Below are positions 34,366-44,700 of a DNA stretch of 64,000 nucleotides, piece by piece. The translations under genes and the position numbers were made by a program. The notes below the pieces were generated by a model that made no database searches, was not told the origin of the DNA, and saw only the letters and a list, made by a program, of their open reading frames with translations. How positions within the stretch are numbered: the stretch's first letter is position 1; the number at the start of each line of letters is the position of its first letter. Source of the DNA: Asticcacaulis sp. (GTDB lineage Bacteria > Pseudomonadota > Alphaproteobacteria > Caulobacterales > Caulobacteraceae); contig JANQAC010000001.1 in the NCBI GenBank assembly GCA_024707255.1, forward strand, positions 1,054,001 through 1,118,000. The letters run 5' to 3'.

Positions 34366-35244
34366 TCAGAAGCTCGATGGTGCCGAATCCGGCCCGTAAT
34401 TCGTGCCTGAGGTTAGGCCCGGTGCGGGCGCCAGGCTGGAGGACGAGGCCGAGCTTTCGCTGCCCGAAGGCAGGATCTGCTTGGGAAATTTCAACAGGTC
34501 ACGAACATCGGTTTCCAGATCGCCCGGCAGGCCCAGATCCTCGCGGATAAAGTGATACGCCTTGTTGCTGGTGCAGCTACAGACGCGCAGCTCGTTATTC
34601 TTATTGCGCCAGATAATCAGCGGATAGGCGATGGTGACCTTGCTGTTTCGCAAAAGCGGCGCCAGTTCGGTGATGAATTCGCGCGATGCCCAGACCACGC
34701 CCGACCGCGCCATGTCGTCATCAGCCACAGCAATGTTTTCCGCCTTCCAGCTCTCGACCGGCGTATTGCGCCATTGCTGGTAAAGCGGCCAGCTCCGGTT
34801 CAGCCACAGTTCGGCGATGGTGGAGCGCTCTTCCGGCGTCGACTGCTTCGTGGCGCCATTATCGGCCAGGGCGAAGGGCACGACACGGGTTTCGATTCCC
34901 CCGGCCTGGAGGCGCGGAAACTCGATCTCCTCATAGGCGCGGCAGGGCTGGCAGTTACGGAAGGTGACAAGATAGATCCAGCGCTTTGATACCGGCTGGG
35001 TGACGGCGGTGGTGACGCCCGAAGCGGGGCCGGTGGTCAGGACGGCCTTCTGAAAATCGGGTGAGACATAGTCGGCGCGATCGAGCAGGCTCTGGATGGC
35101 GGCGACATCGGCTGGCGCCGTGATGGTCACGGGGGCATAGCGCTGGAACTGGTCCCAGTAGAACCAGTAGCCCAGCCCGAACAGCGTCGGCAATATGACC
35201 ACCAGGGCCATGGCCCACAACAGGACTTTTCGGCTCATCATCAC
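34366..35244 (-). CDS. Membrane-anchored thioredoxin-like protein with CQPC motif
   Basis: About 290 residues. Three start codons in a row (GTG ATG ATG) follow a GGGGG site, so the exact start is uncertain by three residues. One N-terminal transmembrane helix (about 7-28) anchors a periplasmic domain with a thioredoxin-like active site, TFRNCQPCRAYEEIEFP (about 95-112), followed by ETRVVPFAL and a later Cys pair (CSC). The tail is Ser/Pro rich. The layout resembles conjugation-type or DsbA/DsbC-like thiol proteins. The substrate is unknown. Confidence 0.65.
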   Translation of the reverse strand: MMMSRKVLLWAMALVVILPTLFGLGYWFYWDQFQRYAPVTITAPADVAAIQSLLDRADYVSPDFQKAVLTTGPASGVTTAVTQPVSKRWIYLVTFRNCQPCRAYEEIEFPRLQAGGIETRVVPFALADNGATKQSTPEERSTIAELWLNRSWPLYQQWRNTPVESWKAENIAVADDDMARSGVVWASREFITELAPLLRNSKVTIAYPLIIWRNKNNELRVCSCTSNKAYHFIREDLGLPGDLETDVRDLLKFPKQILPSGSESSASSSSLAPAPGLTSGTNYGPDSAPSSF

Positions 35245-35380
35245 CCCCGCAAGCCTCCCCAGGACGTTTGATCGGAACGGACTATAATCCTTAACGCACG
35301 TCCCGAAAACCCATCATGGTTAATATAAGAAATCCATGCAAAAGGGCTAAAAATCGCCTGTCTGGTGCGGTTTGCAGGGC

Positions 35381-35557
35381 TCAGCGCTGCAGGAACATGG
35401 CGATGAGTGCAAAAACCACACACAAAACCGTGGCAATCCACAGGCCGGCATAGGGGGCCATGGCCTTTGGCCGCCGGCGGTCTTCGCTGACCGGCGCGGC
35501 AGATACGGCTTCCTGACGAAGCGAATGGGACGAGGCGTCGGGCATGGCGGGAGTCAT
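35381..35557 (-). CDS. Small single-helix membrane protein
   Basis: 58 residues from an ATG at 35557, or 54 from 35545. The cytoplasmic half is polar with an RRRPK patch, and one transmembrane helix (YAGLWIATVLCVVFALIAMF) ends the protein. The frame is open further upstream, but that part would overlap the divergent acyltransferase start and looks like shadow coding. No family recognised. Confidence 0.45.
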   Translation of the reverse strand: MTPAMPDASSHSLRQEAVSAAPVSEDRRRPKAMAPYAGLWIATVLCVVFALIAMFLQR

Positions 35558-35637
35558 ACAGAGACCCGCCCGCTTTGCCAAGCGCAATGCGCGGCGCCCT
35601 TGCCGGAAGCAACCGAAGCGGGTTACGGAAAGCAAGC

Positions 35638-36459
35638 ATGACCCTGCATATTGTCGATGAACTGATCCATGAGCGCGCGCCGAAGCTGGTGCGATCGCCG
35701 GCATGGCCGGTGGTCAGGCCGGTGCTCTACACGGTTCTCGGACGCAACAAGGCCGTGCGCATGGCCAATGCCATTGCCGGCATGGCGGGGTCTGAGGCGC
35801 TCGCTTACGTCTCGAACCTGCTGTCGCTTGAGGTGGCGGCGCGCCACCTCGACCGGCTGCCCGAAAGCGGCCGCTGCCTCATGGTCTGCAATCACCCGAC
35901 CGGCATCGCCGACGGCATCGCGGTCTATGACGCCATCCTGAGGCGCCGGCCGGACGCCATCTTCTTCGCCAATGCCGATGCGTTGCGCGTCAATCCGCGC
36001 TTTACCGAGGCGTTGATCCCGGTGGAATGGGTCGAAGCCAAGCGGACGCGCGAAAAGACACGCCTGACCCTGCAAGGGGCAAGGGACGCGTTCGAGCGTG
36101 AACGCTGCGTGGTGATGTTCCCGGCCGGACGGCTGGCGCGGCGCAACGCACAGGGCCAGTTGATCGATCCGCCCTGGGCGCCGACCGCCGTTTCGCTGGC
36201 GCAGAAATATGCCGCACCGATCGTGCCGGTGCATGTGGCCGGACCGGACAGCGTCTGGTTTCACCTGTTCAACCGCTTTTCGCAGGAACTGCGCGACATC
36301 ACGCTCTTCCACGAATTGCTGAACAAGGCCGGCAAGCGCTTCGACCTGACCGTCGGGCCGCTGATCGATCCTCAGGCAGCAGGGCTGGAAACCGACCGCC
36401 TGAAAGCCTATGTCGAGTTGCAACTACCGGCCGCGCCGGATAAGGTTTTTCATGCCTGA
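35638..36459 (+). CDS. Lysophospholipid acyltransferase family protein
   Basis: 273 residues from the ATG at 35638. The acyltransferase motif HPTGIAD (HX4D, about 90-96) is followed by a FANADALRVNPRF region and FPAGRLARRN, the substrate-binding FPEG-like motif. It transfers acyl chains to a glycerophospholipid or ornithine-lipid precursor at the inner membrane. It begins a run of overlapping genes (8-bp overlap with tsaE). Which lipid it makes is not clear. Confidence 0.82.
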   Translation: MTLHIVDELIHERAPKLVRSPAWPVVRPVLYTVLGRNKAVRMANAIAGMAGSEALAYVSNLLSLEVAARHLDRLPESGRCLMVCNHPTGIADGIAVYDAILRRRPDAIFFANADALRVNPRFTEALIPVEWVEAKRTREKTRLTLQGARDAFERERCVVMFPAGRLARRNAQGQLIDPPWAPTAVSLAQKYAAPIVPVHVAGPDSVWFHLFNRFSQELRDITLFHELLNKAGKRFDLTVGPLIDPQAAGLETDRLKAYVELQLPAAPDKVFHA

Positions 36460-36910
36460 CGCTTTTGATCTCTCCCGCCCGCACAGCCTGTACCTGCCTG
36501 ACGAAGCTGCCACCATAGCGCTGGGCGGGCGCATCGCGCCTTTGCTGAAAGCCGGTGATGTCATCTACCTGCTGGGTGAACTCGGCATGGGCAAGTCGTC
36601 CCTGGCGCGCGCGATCGTCCGTGCGCTGACAAATCCCGATCAGGACGTGCCCTCCCCCACCTTTACCCTGATGCAGACCTATGACGGACCCGGTTTCGAG
36701 ATTGCCCATCTCGATCTTTACCGGCTGAAATCACCGGAAGAATCCTACGAACTGGCGCTCGACGATGCCCTGCCGCACAGCGTCCTGCTGATCGAATGGC
36801 CGCAGCGGCTGGGCTATTTGGGCTTTGAAGATCGTCTCGATATTAACCTGACAGAGGGCCGGGCAGGTGGCCGGCAGGTTGTCATGACTCCGCGGGGACG
36901 CTTCCGATGA
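36452..36910 (+). CDS. tsaE: tRNA threonylcarbamoyladenosine biosynthesis ATPase
   Basis: 152 residues from the ATG at 36452. The Walker A loop is GELGMGKSSLA, followed by PSPTFTLMQTY and the HLDLYRL stretch with the conserved Asp, all standard for TsaE (YjeE). TsaE drives the TsaB-TsaD complex that adds threonylcarbamoyl to A37 of ANN-reading tRNAs. It overlaps the acyltransferase (8 bp) and amgK (ATGA). Confidence 0.95.
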   Translation: MPDAFDLSRPHSLYLPDEAATIALGGRIAPLLKAGDVIYLLGELGMGKSSLARAIVRALTNPDQDVPSPTFTLMQTYDGPGFEIAHLDLYRLKSPEESYELALDDALPHSVLLIEWPQRLGYLGFEDRLDINLTEGRAGGRQVVMTPRGRFR

Positions 36911-37980
36911 GCGACCGCGAAACCCTGAAACAATCCTTCCTGGCCACCCACGACTTTGGGAATGCCGAGCGCCATGCCTTGCCGGGCGATGCCTCGACGC
37001 GTCGTTATGAACGCCTGGTCTGCCCGGATGGCCGCCGCTTCATGCTGATGGACCAGCCACCGAACGATGCCGTGCCTTGCGCCCCCGGCGATACGCCGGA
37101 TGAACGGTGCGCCAAGGGCTATTATGCCCTGGCCCGGCTGTCGGGTGGGCGTCTGGAAGCCTTTGTAGCCGTGGCGCAGTATCTGCGGGCGCAAGGGCTT
37201 TCCGCGCCGGAAATCATTGCGGCCGATACCGCCAATGGCCTGCTGATCAGCGAGGATTTGGGCGACAGCCTGTTTGTCTCGCTGATCGAAAAGGGCGAGG
37301 CTGAGGCGCCGCTCTATCTCGCGGCCATCGAGGTCCAGGCGAAACTGCATGAAACTGCTCCACCCGATATTCTGGCGGGTGGCTGGCCGCTGCTGGTCTA
37401 TGACGATCTGGCGCTGAAAACCGGCGCGGATGTCTTTACCGAATGGTATCCGCAATATGATCGCTCTACCGCGTTGACCGCGCAGGCCCTGACTGAGTGG
37501 GAATCCCTGTGGGCGCCGCGCCGCAAGCGCGCCGAGGCCGGGGCCAGCGTATTTATTCATCGTGACTTCCATGCCGAAAACCTGATCTGGCTGCCGGAAC
37601 GCAAAGGCGTAGCGCGGGTTGGCCTGATCGATTTCCAGGATGCCCTGCGCGCCCATCCGTCATGGGATCTGCTCTCCCTGTTGCAGGACGCCCGGCGAAA
37701 TGTCTCTCCGGCGCTGGAGGCGCAGTGCCTCGAACACTATTTCACCCTGCGTCCGCAGGTCGACCGGGTAGCATTCATGCGCGACTATACCGCCCTGGCG
37801 ACGCTGAACGCCGCGCGCATTCTCGGTGTCTTTGCCCGTCTGGTGACGCGCGACAACAAGCCAAAATATGAAGCCTTTATCCCGCGCATGTGGGGCCATC
37901 TGAAACGCAATCTCGCCACCGAAGGCATGGAAGACCTGCGCGGCTGGTTTGTGCACAATGGATTTGGAGACCATCTGTGA
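36907..37980 (+). CDS. amgK: N-acetylmuramate/N-acetylglucosamine 1-kinase
   Basis: A 357-residue aminoglycoside-phosphotransferase-fold kinase. Key segments are the nucleotide loop PGDASTRRYERL, the catalytic loop FIHRDFHAENLIWL, and the metal-binding LIDFQDALRAHPSWDL. Being directly followed by murU fixes the identity as AmgK, which phosphorylates MurNAc and GlcNAc at the anomeric position. With MurU this recycles cell-wall sugar to UDP-MurNAc without de novo MurA, which in Pseudomonas gives fosfomycin tolerance. It overlaps tsaE (ATGA) and murU (GTGA). Confidence 0.92.
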   Translation: MSDRETLKQSFLATHDFGNAERHALPGDASTRRYERLVCPDGRRFMLMDQPPNDAVPCAPGDTPDERCAKGYYALARLSGGRLEAFVAVAQYLRAQGLSAPEIIAADTANGLLISEDLGDSLFVSLIEKGEAEAPLYLAAIEVQAKLHETAPPDILAGGWPLLVYDDLALKTGADVFTEWYPQYDRSTALTAQALTEWESLWAPRRKRAEAGASVFIHRDFHAENLIWLPERKGVARVGLIDFQDALRAHPSWDLLSLLQDARRNVSPALEAQCLEHYFTLRPQVDRVAFMRDYTALATLNAARILGVFARLVTRDNKPKYEAFIPRMWGHLKRNLATEGMEDLRGWFVHNGFGDHL

Positions 37981-38687
37981 TCCCTGAAACCGCATTTATC
38001 CTTGCCGCCGGTCTGGGCACTCGTATGCGTCCGCTCACTGACGATCGCCCGAAGGCGCTGGTCGAGGTTGGCGGCCGCACCCTGATCGACCATATGCTCG
38101 ATCGCCTGAGCGCGGCAGGCGCGAAGCGATTCGTGGTCAATGTCCATTATTTCGCCGACCGGCTGGAAGCGCATCTGCAGGCGCGAACCGATCTCGACAT
38201 CCTTATTTCGGATGAGCGTGACGCCTTGCTGGAAACCGGCGGCGGCCTGAAAAAGGCGCGGCCCTTGCTGGGAGAGGCCCCCATCTGGGTCGCCAATATC
38301 GACAGCGTCTGGCGGGAAAGCGCGCCGGACGGCACGGCGCTCAAGGCCCTGTGCGATCAGTGGAACCCGGACGAGATGGATGCCACGCTTCTGGTTACCG
38401 CCATGGAGACCAGTCACGGTTTCGATGGGCCGGGCGACTTTTTCATGGAAGACGGTCGGCTGGCCTTCCGCAATGATGCAGCCTCGGCTCCGTGGAACTA
38501 TATGGGTGTGCATATCACCAGACCGCAGATCGTCGACAGCGAACCGGAAGGCGCATTTTCCCTGTCGCGTATCTGGCGACGGCTGGCGTCTGAAGGCCGG
38601 CTGCACGGCACGGTTTTCACCGGCGAATGGATGCACGTCGGTGATCCGGCGGCGCGTGATTTCGCCGAGGCACGGCTCAAGGCATGA
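37977..38687 (+). CDS. murU: N-acetylmuramate alpha-1-phosphate uridylyltransferase
   Basis: 236 residues from a GTG that overlaps the amgK stop. The nucleotidyltransferase signature LAAGLGTRMRPLT (about 8-20) and DRPKALVEV follow the start, with LETGGGLKKA downstream. It converts MurNAc 1-phosphate and UTP to UDP-MurNAc, the second step of the AmgK-MurU recycling route. GTG is needed because no in-frame ATG exists before the motif. Confidence 0.93.
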   Translation: MIPETAFILAAGLGTRMRPLTDDRPKALVEVGGRTLIDHMLDRLSAAGAKRFVVNVHYFADRLEAHLQARTDLDILISDERDALLETGGGLKKARPLLGEAPIWVANIDSVWRESAPDGTALKALCDQWNPDEMDATLLVTAMETSHGFDGPGDFFMEDGRLAFRNDAASAPWNYMGVHITRPQIVDSEPEGAFSLSRIWRRLASEGRLHGTVFTGEWMHVGDPAARDFAEARLKA

Positions 38688-41600
38688 ACGGGGCCGATAT
38701 CTTCGCCCGACCAGGGCCGCGCTGGTTCACCATCCCGTCCGGACGCTGTTTCCTGGACGATCTGGCGCGCGGCATCTGCGAGGCCCTGGGTGACCGACTT
38801 TCGACCGCGCAAATCCTGACCCCGACGCGGCGCGGCGCGCGGGCCATGGCGCGGTCTTTCTCTCAGGCAGCGCGCAACGGCGCCCTACTCCTGCCGCAGA
38901 TACGAGCCATCGGCGATCTTGATGAGGGCGAACCGCCGTTCGATCTCGAAGCCCTGGCGCTCGATCTGCCGCCGGCGCTTTCGCCCCTGCGCCGCCGCTT
39001 CGAACTGGCGCGCCTGATCACCACGGAATATGACGGGCTTGAGGGCAGAGATGTTTCGACGAAACTGGCGCTCGAACTGGCCGACAGCCTGGCCGGGTTT
39101 TTCGATTCGCTTGCCCTGGAAGAGATAGACGCCGCCGACCGGCTGGAGAGCCTCGTTTCCGGCCTGGGCGGCGACCAATACGTGCTGGAAAGCTGGGCCG
39201 AGCACTGGCAGATATCGGCCAAATTCCTCAATGTGGCGGTGCGCGCCTGGCCGAAACGTCTGGCCGAACTGGGCCTGATGGACCCCTCGCAGCGGCAGGT
39301 CACCCTGATCCGCCGGCTGGTTGATCAGTGGACGGATCATCCGCCGCAAACGCCGCTGATTCTGGCAGGCACGACCGGCTCGGCGCCATCCATGGCCGAC
39401 CTGATGCACATCGTGGCCACCGCCGAACAGGGCGCTGTGGTGCTGCCAGGGCTCGACCTGCATCTGGATGAAGCGGTCTGGGCGCAGATCGAGGATTCGC
39501 ACCCGCAGGGCACGATGAAGCGCGCGCTGGACCGTCACGGGATCACGCGGGACCAAGTCCATACCTGGCCGGCATCCATGGAGGCCGATCGCAAGGGCGA
39601 TGCCCGCCGCCGCCTGCTCAATGAGGCCCTGCGTCCCGCCGAGGCCACGAAGGACTGGCTGGCCCAGATCGCCGTGCTCAAGGCCGAGGAAGGCGATACG
39701 CTCACCGAGGGCCTGAAGGGCCTGACCGAAATACATACGGCGCGCGACGAAGAGGCTGCCTCGGTCATTGCGCTGCTGATGCGCGAAGCCCTGGAAGAGG
39801 CCGGCAAGGTGGTGGCGCTGATCACGCCGGATATAGCCCTGTCGCGCCGGGTGGCCGCGCGTCTCTCGCGCTGGGGCCTGCAACCGGATTCCTCGGCGGG
39901 TGAGCCGCTGGCCAATACGCCGGTCGGGCGGTTCCTGCTGGATGTGCTGGCTCTGCTGGAGACGCCGCACGATCCGGTACGCCTGCTCAGCCTGTTAAAT
40001 CACCCGTGGTGCCGCTTTGCCGATCATTTCGGTCGCTACGGGCTGGAAAAAGGCGCCTTGCGCGGCGCGGCCCCGGCCAGTATCGACAGCATAACCCACA
40101 GGCTGGTGACACCAAACCATGAGGGCCGTGTCGATGAGGCGGCCACGGATCTGTGGGAAAACTATCTGGCCCTGATCGAGCCGGCGCAGGACTATGCCTT
40201 CGCCGATCTGGGCCGCTCAGTGGGTCGCATCATCGCCCTGGCGGAAAGCCTGGCGTTGGAAGACGGCAGGTGCTGTGGTCCGGCGCGCCGGGTTTGCAGG
40301 CATCGGAACTGCTGGCCGAACTGATCCGCGAAAGCAGCGGTTTTCCGGTTTCCGGTGCGCGCGAGGTCGGCGATATCCTGCGCCACCTCATCAATCAGGG
40401 CAAGGTGCGCACCGGCGGCAACACCCATCCACGCCTGCTGATCCTGGGCGCCATCGAGGCGCGCCTGGTCAAGGCCGACCGGCTGATCCTGGCCGGGCTA
40501 GAAGAAGGGGTATGGCCGCAGGCGCCGGCGCTAGATCCGTTTCTGTCACGCCCCATGCGCCAGAGCCTGGGTCTGCCAACGCCTGAACGCCGCACGGGTC
40601 TTTCCGCACATGATTTTGTCCAGGCTGCCGCCGCGCCGGAAGTCTTTCTGATCAACCGCCACCGCCGCGAAGGCGAGCCGCAGGTGGCCTCGCGCTGGCT
40701 GTGGCGGCTGCAAACCCTGTGTGACGGCGCCGGTCTGAAAATCCCAACCGACGGGCGCTATCTTGACTGGGCGCGGGCGATGGATGCGGGCCTGCCGGAT
40801 AAGCCGGCGCCCCTTAAAGCCGCTACTCGCCCCGCCCCGAAACCGCCTGTGGCTGTGCGGCCGATGTCGATGCCGGTGACGCAGGTCGAGGTGTTCGTGC
40901 GCGACCCCTACGCCATCTATGCGCGGCGGATTCTCGGCCTCAAGCCGATGGACCGCCCCAACGAACCGGTGGAGGCCCGCCAGCGCGGCACCGCCATCCA
41001 CAAGAGCACTGGAACGCTTCGCCGAGACCGGCGTGCTGGGCGATGAGGGCGTGCGCCGGCTGACGGACATGCTGGAGGAGGAACTGACCACGACACATCT
41101 GTCACCGGCGCAGATGGCCCTGCAAAGGCCGCTCCTGCCGGGCATGGCGCGGGAATTTATCGCCTTCGAGACCGAACGACGCGCCGCCCGCCCGCGTCTG
41201 GTGATCGAGCAGCAGGGCGAACTAAAACTGGCCACGTCCTTGGGGGACTTTACCCTGACGGCCAAGGCCGACCGCATCGAGGTGCGTGACGACGGCGTCG
41301 ATATTCTCGATTTCAAGACCGGTCAGCCGCCTTCGGCCAAGGCGGTGGCGGCGGGCTTTTACCCGCAACTGACCCTGACCGCCGCCATTATCCGCCACGG
41401 CGGTTTTGCAAGCATTGCCCAGGAAAAACCGATCGGCGAATTGCTCTATGTCCAGGTGACCCCGGACAGAACGGCCACGCGTAATGCCGTGCCCAAAGGC
41501 GAAATCGCCACCGACCTGGCCGAGAAGGCGCTCGACGGTTTGCGCCGCCGGCTGGAGGATTATGCCGATCCGGGCAAGCCCTATCTGTCATGGACCGCGC

Positions 41601-41707
41601 CGCAATACCAGAAGGTGCGTGGCGGGGATTACGATCATCTGGCGCGGCTCTACGAATGGAGCGTGCTGGGCGACGAGGAAACGTCCGACGAGGAGGTTTC
41701 GGAATGA
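38684..41707 (+). pseudogene. addB: Double-strand break repair protein AddB, frame broken by two compensating indels
   Basis: Frame 1 runs from the ATG at 38684 to about 40267, where one missing C (LEDG then QVLWSGAPGLQ) moves the coding signal to the next frame. Near 41005 one extra A (RQRGTAIHK then ALERFAETG) moves it back, to end at 41707. Corrected, it has about 1007 residues: helicase-like N-terminal region and the C-terminal RecB-type nuclease with ILDFKTGQPP. AddB pairs with AddA to process DNA ends. The stop overlaps the addA start. Two nearby opposite indels in an otherwise perfect gene look like sequence error. Confidence 0.85.
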
Positions 41708-44700
41708 ACGCGCAAAACCCGAACGCCCAGAATATCGCCGCCGATCCGAAAGCCTCGGCCTTCCTGACCGCCAATGCCGGATCAGGCAAGACCTCCACGC
41801 TTGTGAACCGCGTGGCCCGTCTGCTGCTGAATGGCGCCGGGCCGGAGCGCATCCTCTGCGTCACCTACACCAAGGCCGCCGCCGCCGAAATGCAGGAGCG
41901 CCTGTTCGATCAACTCGGCAAGTGGGCGATCCGCAGCGATGACGACCTGAGTGCCGATCTGGAACGCATCGATGAGTCGCCGCACGACCTGGCCCGCGCG
42001 CGCGCCTTGTTCGCCAGGGCGCTGGAAACGCCCGGCGGTTTGAAAATCCAGACCCTGCATGGCTTCTGCGAAAAGCTGCTGCGCCGCTTTCCGCTGGAGG
42101 CCGGGCTTTCCCCTGCCTTTCAGGTGCTGGACGACCTGATCGGCGGCGAACTGGCAGCCAAGGCGTCCGCCGATCTATTGACCCTTGAGGCGGCGGAATT
42201 TAGCGTCACCACCGAAGCCCGTGACCGATTGATCCGTAAACTGAAGGTTTCCGGTTTCGAGCGGCTGCTGTCACAATTTATCCACCAGCATGATGATCTC
42301 AAGGCAGCGTTCGAGGCCCTGATGACGCGGCAAAAGAACTGGGCGCTCGGCATTTTCCAGAGCATGGGGCTGGAAGAGCTGACCTCACCGGATGAGGTTA
42401 TTTCCGATTATGAAAACAGCCTCTACTGGCCAGGGATAGAAAACCTGGCGCGCTCCATGGCGACGACGGACGGCGCCTACAATCAGAAAACCGGCGCCAA
42501 ACTGCTGGCCGTGATCGAGGCGCATAATGCCGGCCGTTTCGATATTCAAGACTGGTACAAGTGCTTCTATACCGACAAGGGCACCTTCAGCAGCCATACC
42601 TATTCCGGCAAGGCCAGCGAGGCGGACAAACAGGAACTGCATCGCCTTGCTGAGGCCGTGCCGGGGGTGATGGACCGCCAGCGTGCGGCGGAAATCGCCG
42701 GCAATACGCTCGATGCCCTGCTGCTCTTCCATGCCTTCAGCAACATCTATCAGAGCCGCAAAGCCGGCGAAGGCGCGCTTGATTTCCAGGATCTGATCAA
42801 CAAGGCGAAAGACCTGTTGTCGCGCGGCAACATGGCAAGCTGGGTACTTTTCAAGCTCGATGGCGGGCTGGAACATATTCTCGTCGACGAGGCACAGGAT
42901 ACCTCGGAAGACCAGTGGGTGATCGTCAAATCCCTGGCCGAGGATTTCTTCAGCGGGCTTGGTCAGCTTGGGGGTCAGGTCAGAGACGCGCAGCTTCGCA
43001 CGGTCTTTGCCGTGGGGGATGAAAAGCAGTCTATCTATGGCTTCCAGGGGGCGCGGCCGGACAAGTTCGCCGAAGCGCGCCAGTATTTCATCGGCCGGGC
43101 CGTCGCGGCGGGGCAAAGCCCGCGGGTGCCGGAACTGATCCTCTCCTATCGCACCCTCCCGGAAATCCTGGGTTTCGTCGATGCCGTATATGATGCGCAG
43201 GATCTCTCCCACGCCCTGACGCTCGATTATAACCACGTCATCACCCACGAAGCCTTCCGCCTGAAGGAAAAAGGACTGGTGGAACTGTGGCCGCAGGTCC
43301 AGCCGATCGACGCGCCAGAGACGACGGCGGATGATGTCGATATCGCCCCGGTCGATGCCGGGACGCGTGATCCGGCTGCGAAACGGCTGGCGCGACAACT
43401 GGCGGCGACCATCCGCAGCGAGATCGAGCAGGGCCGCGTCGTTTTCAACAAGAAAGGTGATGCGCGGCCGCTTCATGCCGGCGATGTGCTGATCCTGGTG
43501 CGCAAGCGCGACGCCCTGTTCGAGCATATCATCCGTGAACTGAAGATGGCCGGCGTGCCGGTTTCCGGCGCCGACCGGCTGAAGCTGGGAGACCATATCG
43601 CCTTCCAGGATCTGCGCGCCCTGATGCGCTTTTGTTTGCAGCCGAACGATAATCTCTCTCTGGCCTGCGTGCTGCGCTCGCCGTTATGCGACCTGAGCGA
43701 AGACGATCTCTACACCCTGGCGCAGGGCCGAGAAGGCACGCTGTGGGGACGCCTGCGCGATCATCCGGAGACGGAGGGCCGCTTTGCCGAGGCACGGGCC
43801 TTCCTGCACTGGGCGCTGGGAACAGCGCGTGATCAGACGGCATTCGATTTCCTGGCGCGCGTTCTTAATCGCCGCGATGGTGGGGGCCGCTCGATCAAGC
43901 AGCGTTTCCTGACGCGGCTGGGCGATGAGTGCGAGGATGTGCTGGAAGAAACCCTGGCCCTGGCGCTGAAGGGCGAAGGCATTGGGCTCAATGGTCTTTC
44001 CGCCTGCCTGGACCTGTTCGAGTTTCGGGCGGCACAGATCAAACGCGAACAGGAAGAAGGCGGCCGCAGCGTACGGGTTATGACCGTTCATGGCTCCAAG
44101 GGGTTGGAAGCGCCGTGGGTCATCCTGCCGATCGGACCGCAGCATACCAGCGCCAGCAAGGATGACCTATTGCTGCGTGGCGAGGATGGCGGCCTCTATC
44201 TCTGCGCCAATGGCCGCAAGGGCGATACCGCCGGCATCAGCGAAATCCGCGCGGCCAAATCCCTGAAGGACGAGCAGGAGGGCCTGCGCCTGCTTTACGT
44301 GGCCCTGACGCGCGCCCGCGACCGCCTGACGCTTTGCGGCTATGCCGGCAAGAAGACGCCGAAAGGCGTTGCCTTCGATCCCTGGTATGACCTGCTGTGC
44401 CATGCCTTCGATAAGCTGGAACACAGCGTGGAGGCCATGCCGCTGAAGGCACCCTTCGATGATCTGGAACAGGCAAACACCGCCGTGATCCGGCTCTATG
44501 GCCAGCGCTCGGCGACCTTAGCGGCCGAAGCCGCGATCACGCCGCCGGAGGTTATTTTGCCGGGTTTCGTGACCCGGATCGTGGCTCAGACCGAGGTCGA
44601 TCTCGAGCGTGGGCGCGAGCGCTGGGCAGCGATTTCGCAGATGGGCGACGAGGACCGCGAAGACGAAGAACGTGCCCCCTCGCCGCTGGAATCGCAAAAC

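Noticed and set aside
38863-39970. Long minus-strand frames opposite addB
   Set aside because: They lie under the conserved addB coding region and have low-complexity Arg/Gly-rich products without family matches.
40153-41046. Programmed frameshift in addB
   Set aside because: Two opposite shifts 740 bp apart without slippery sequences or stimulatory hairpins do not fit a known programmed mechanism. Indel errors fit better.
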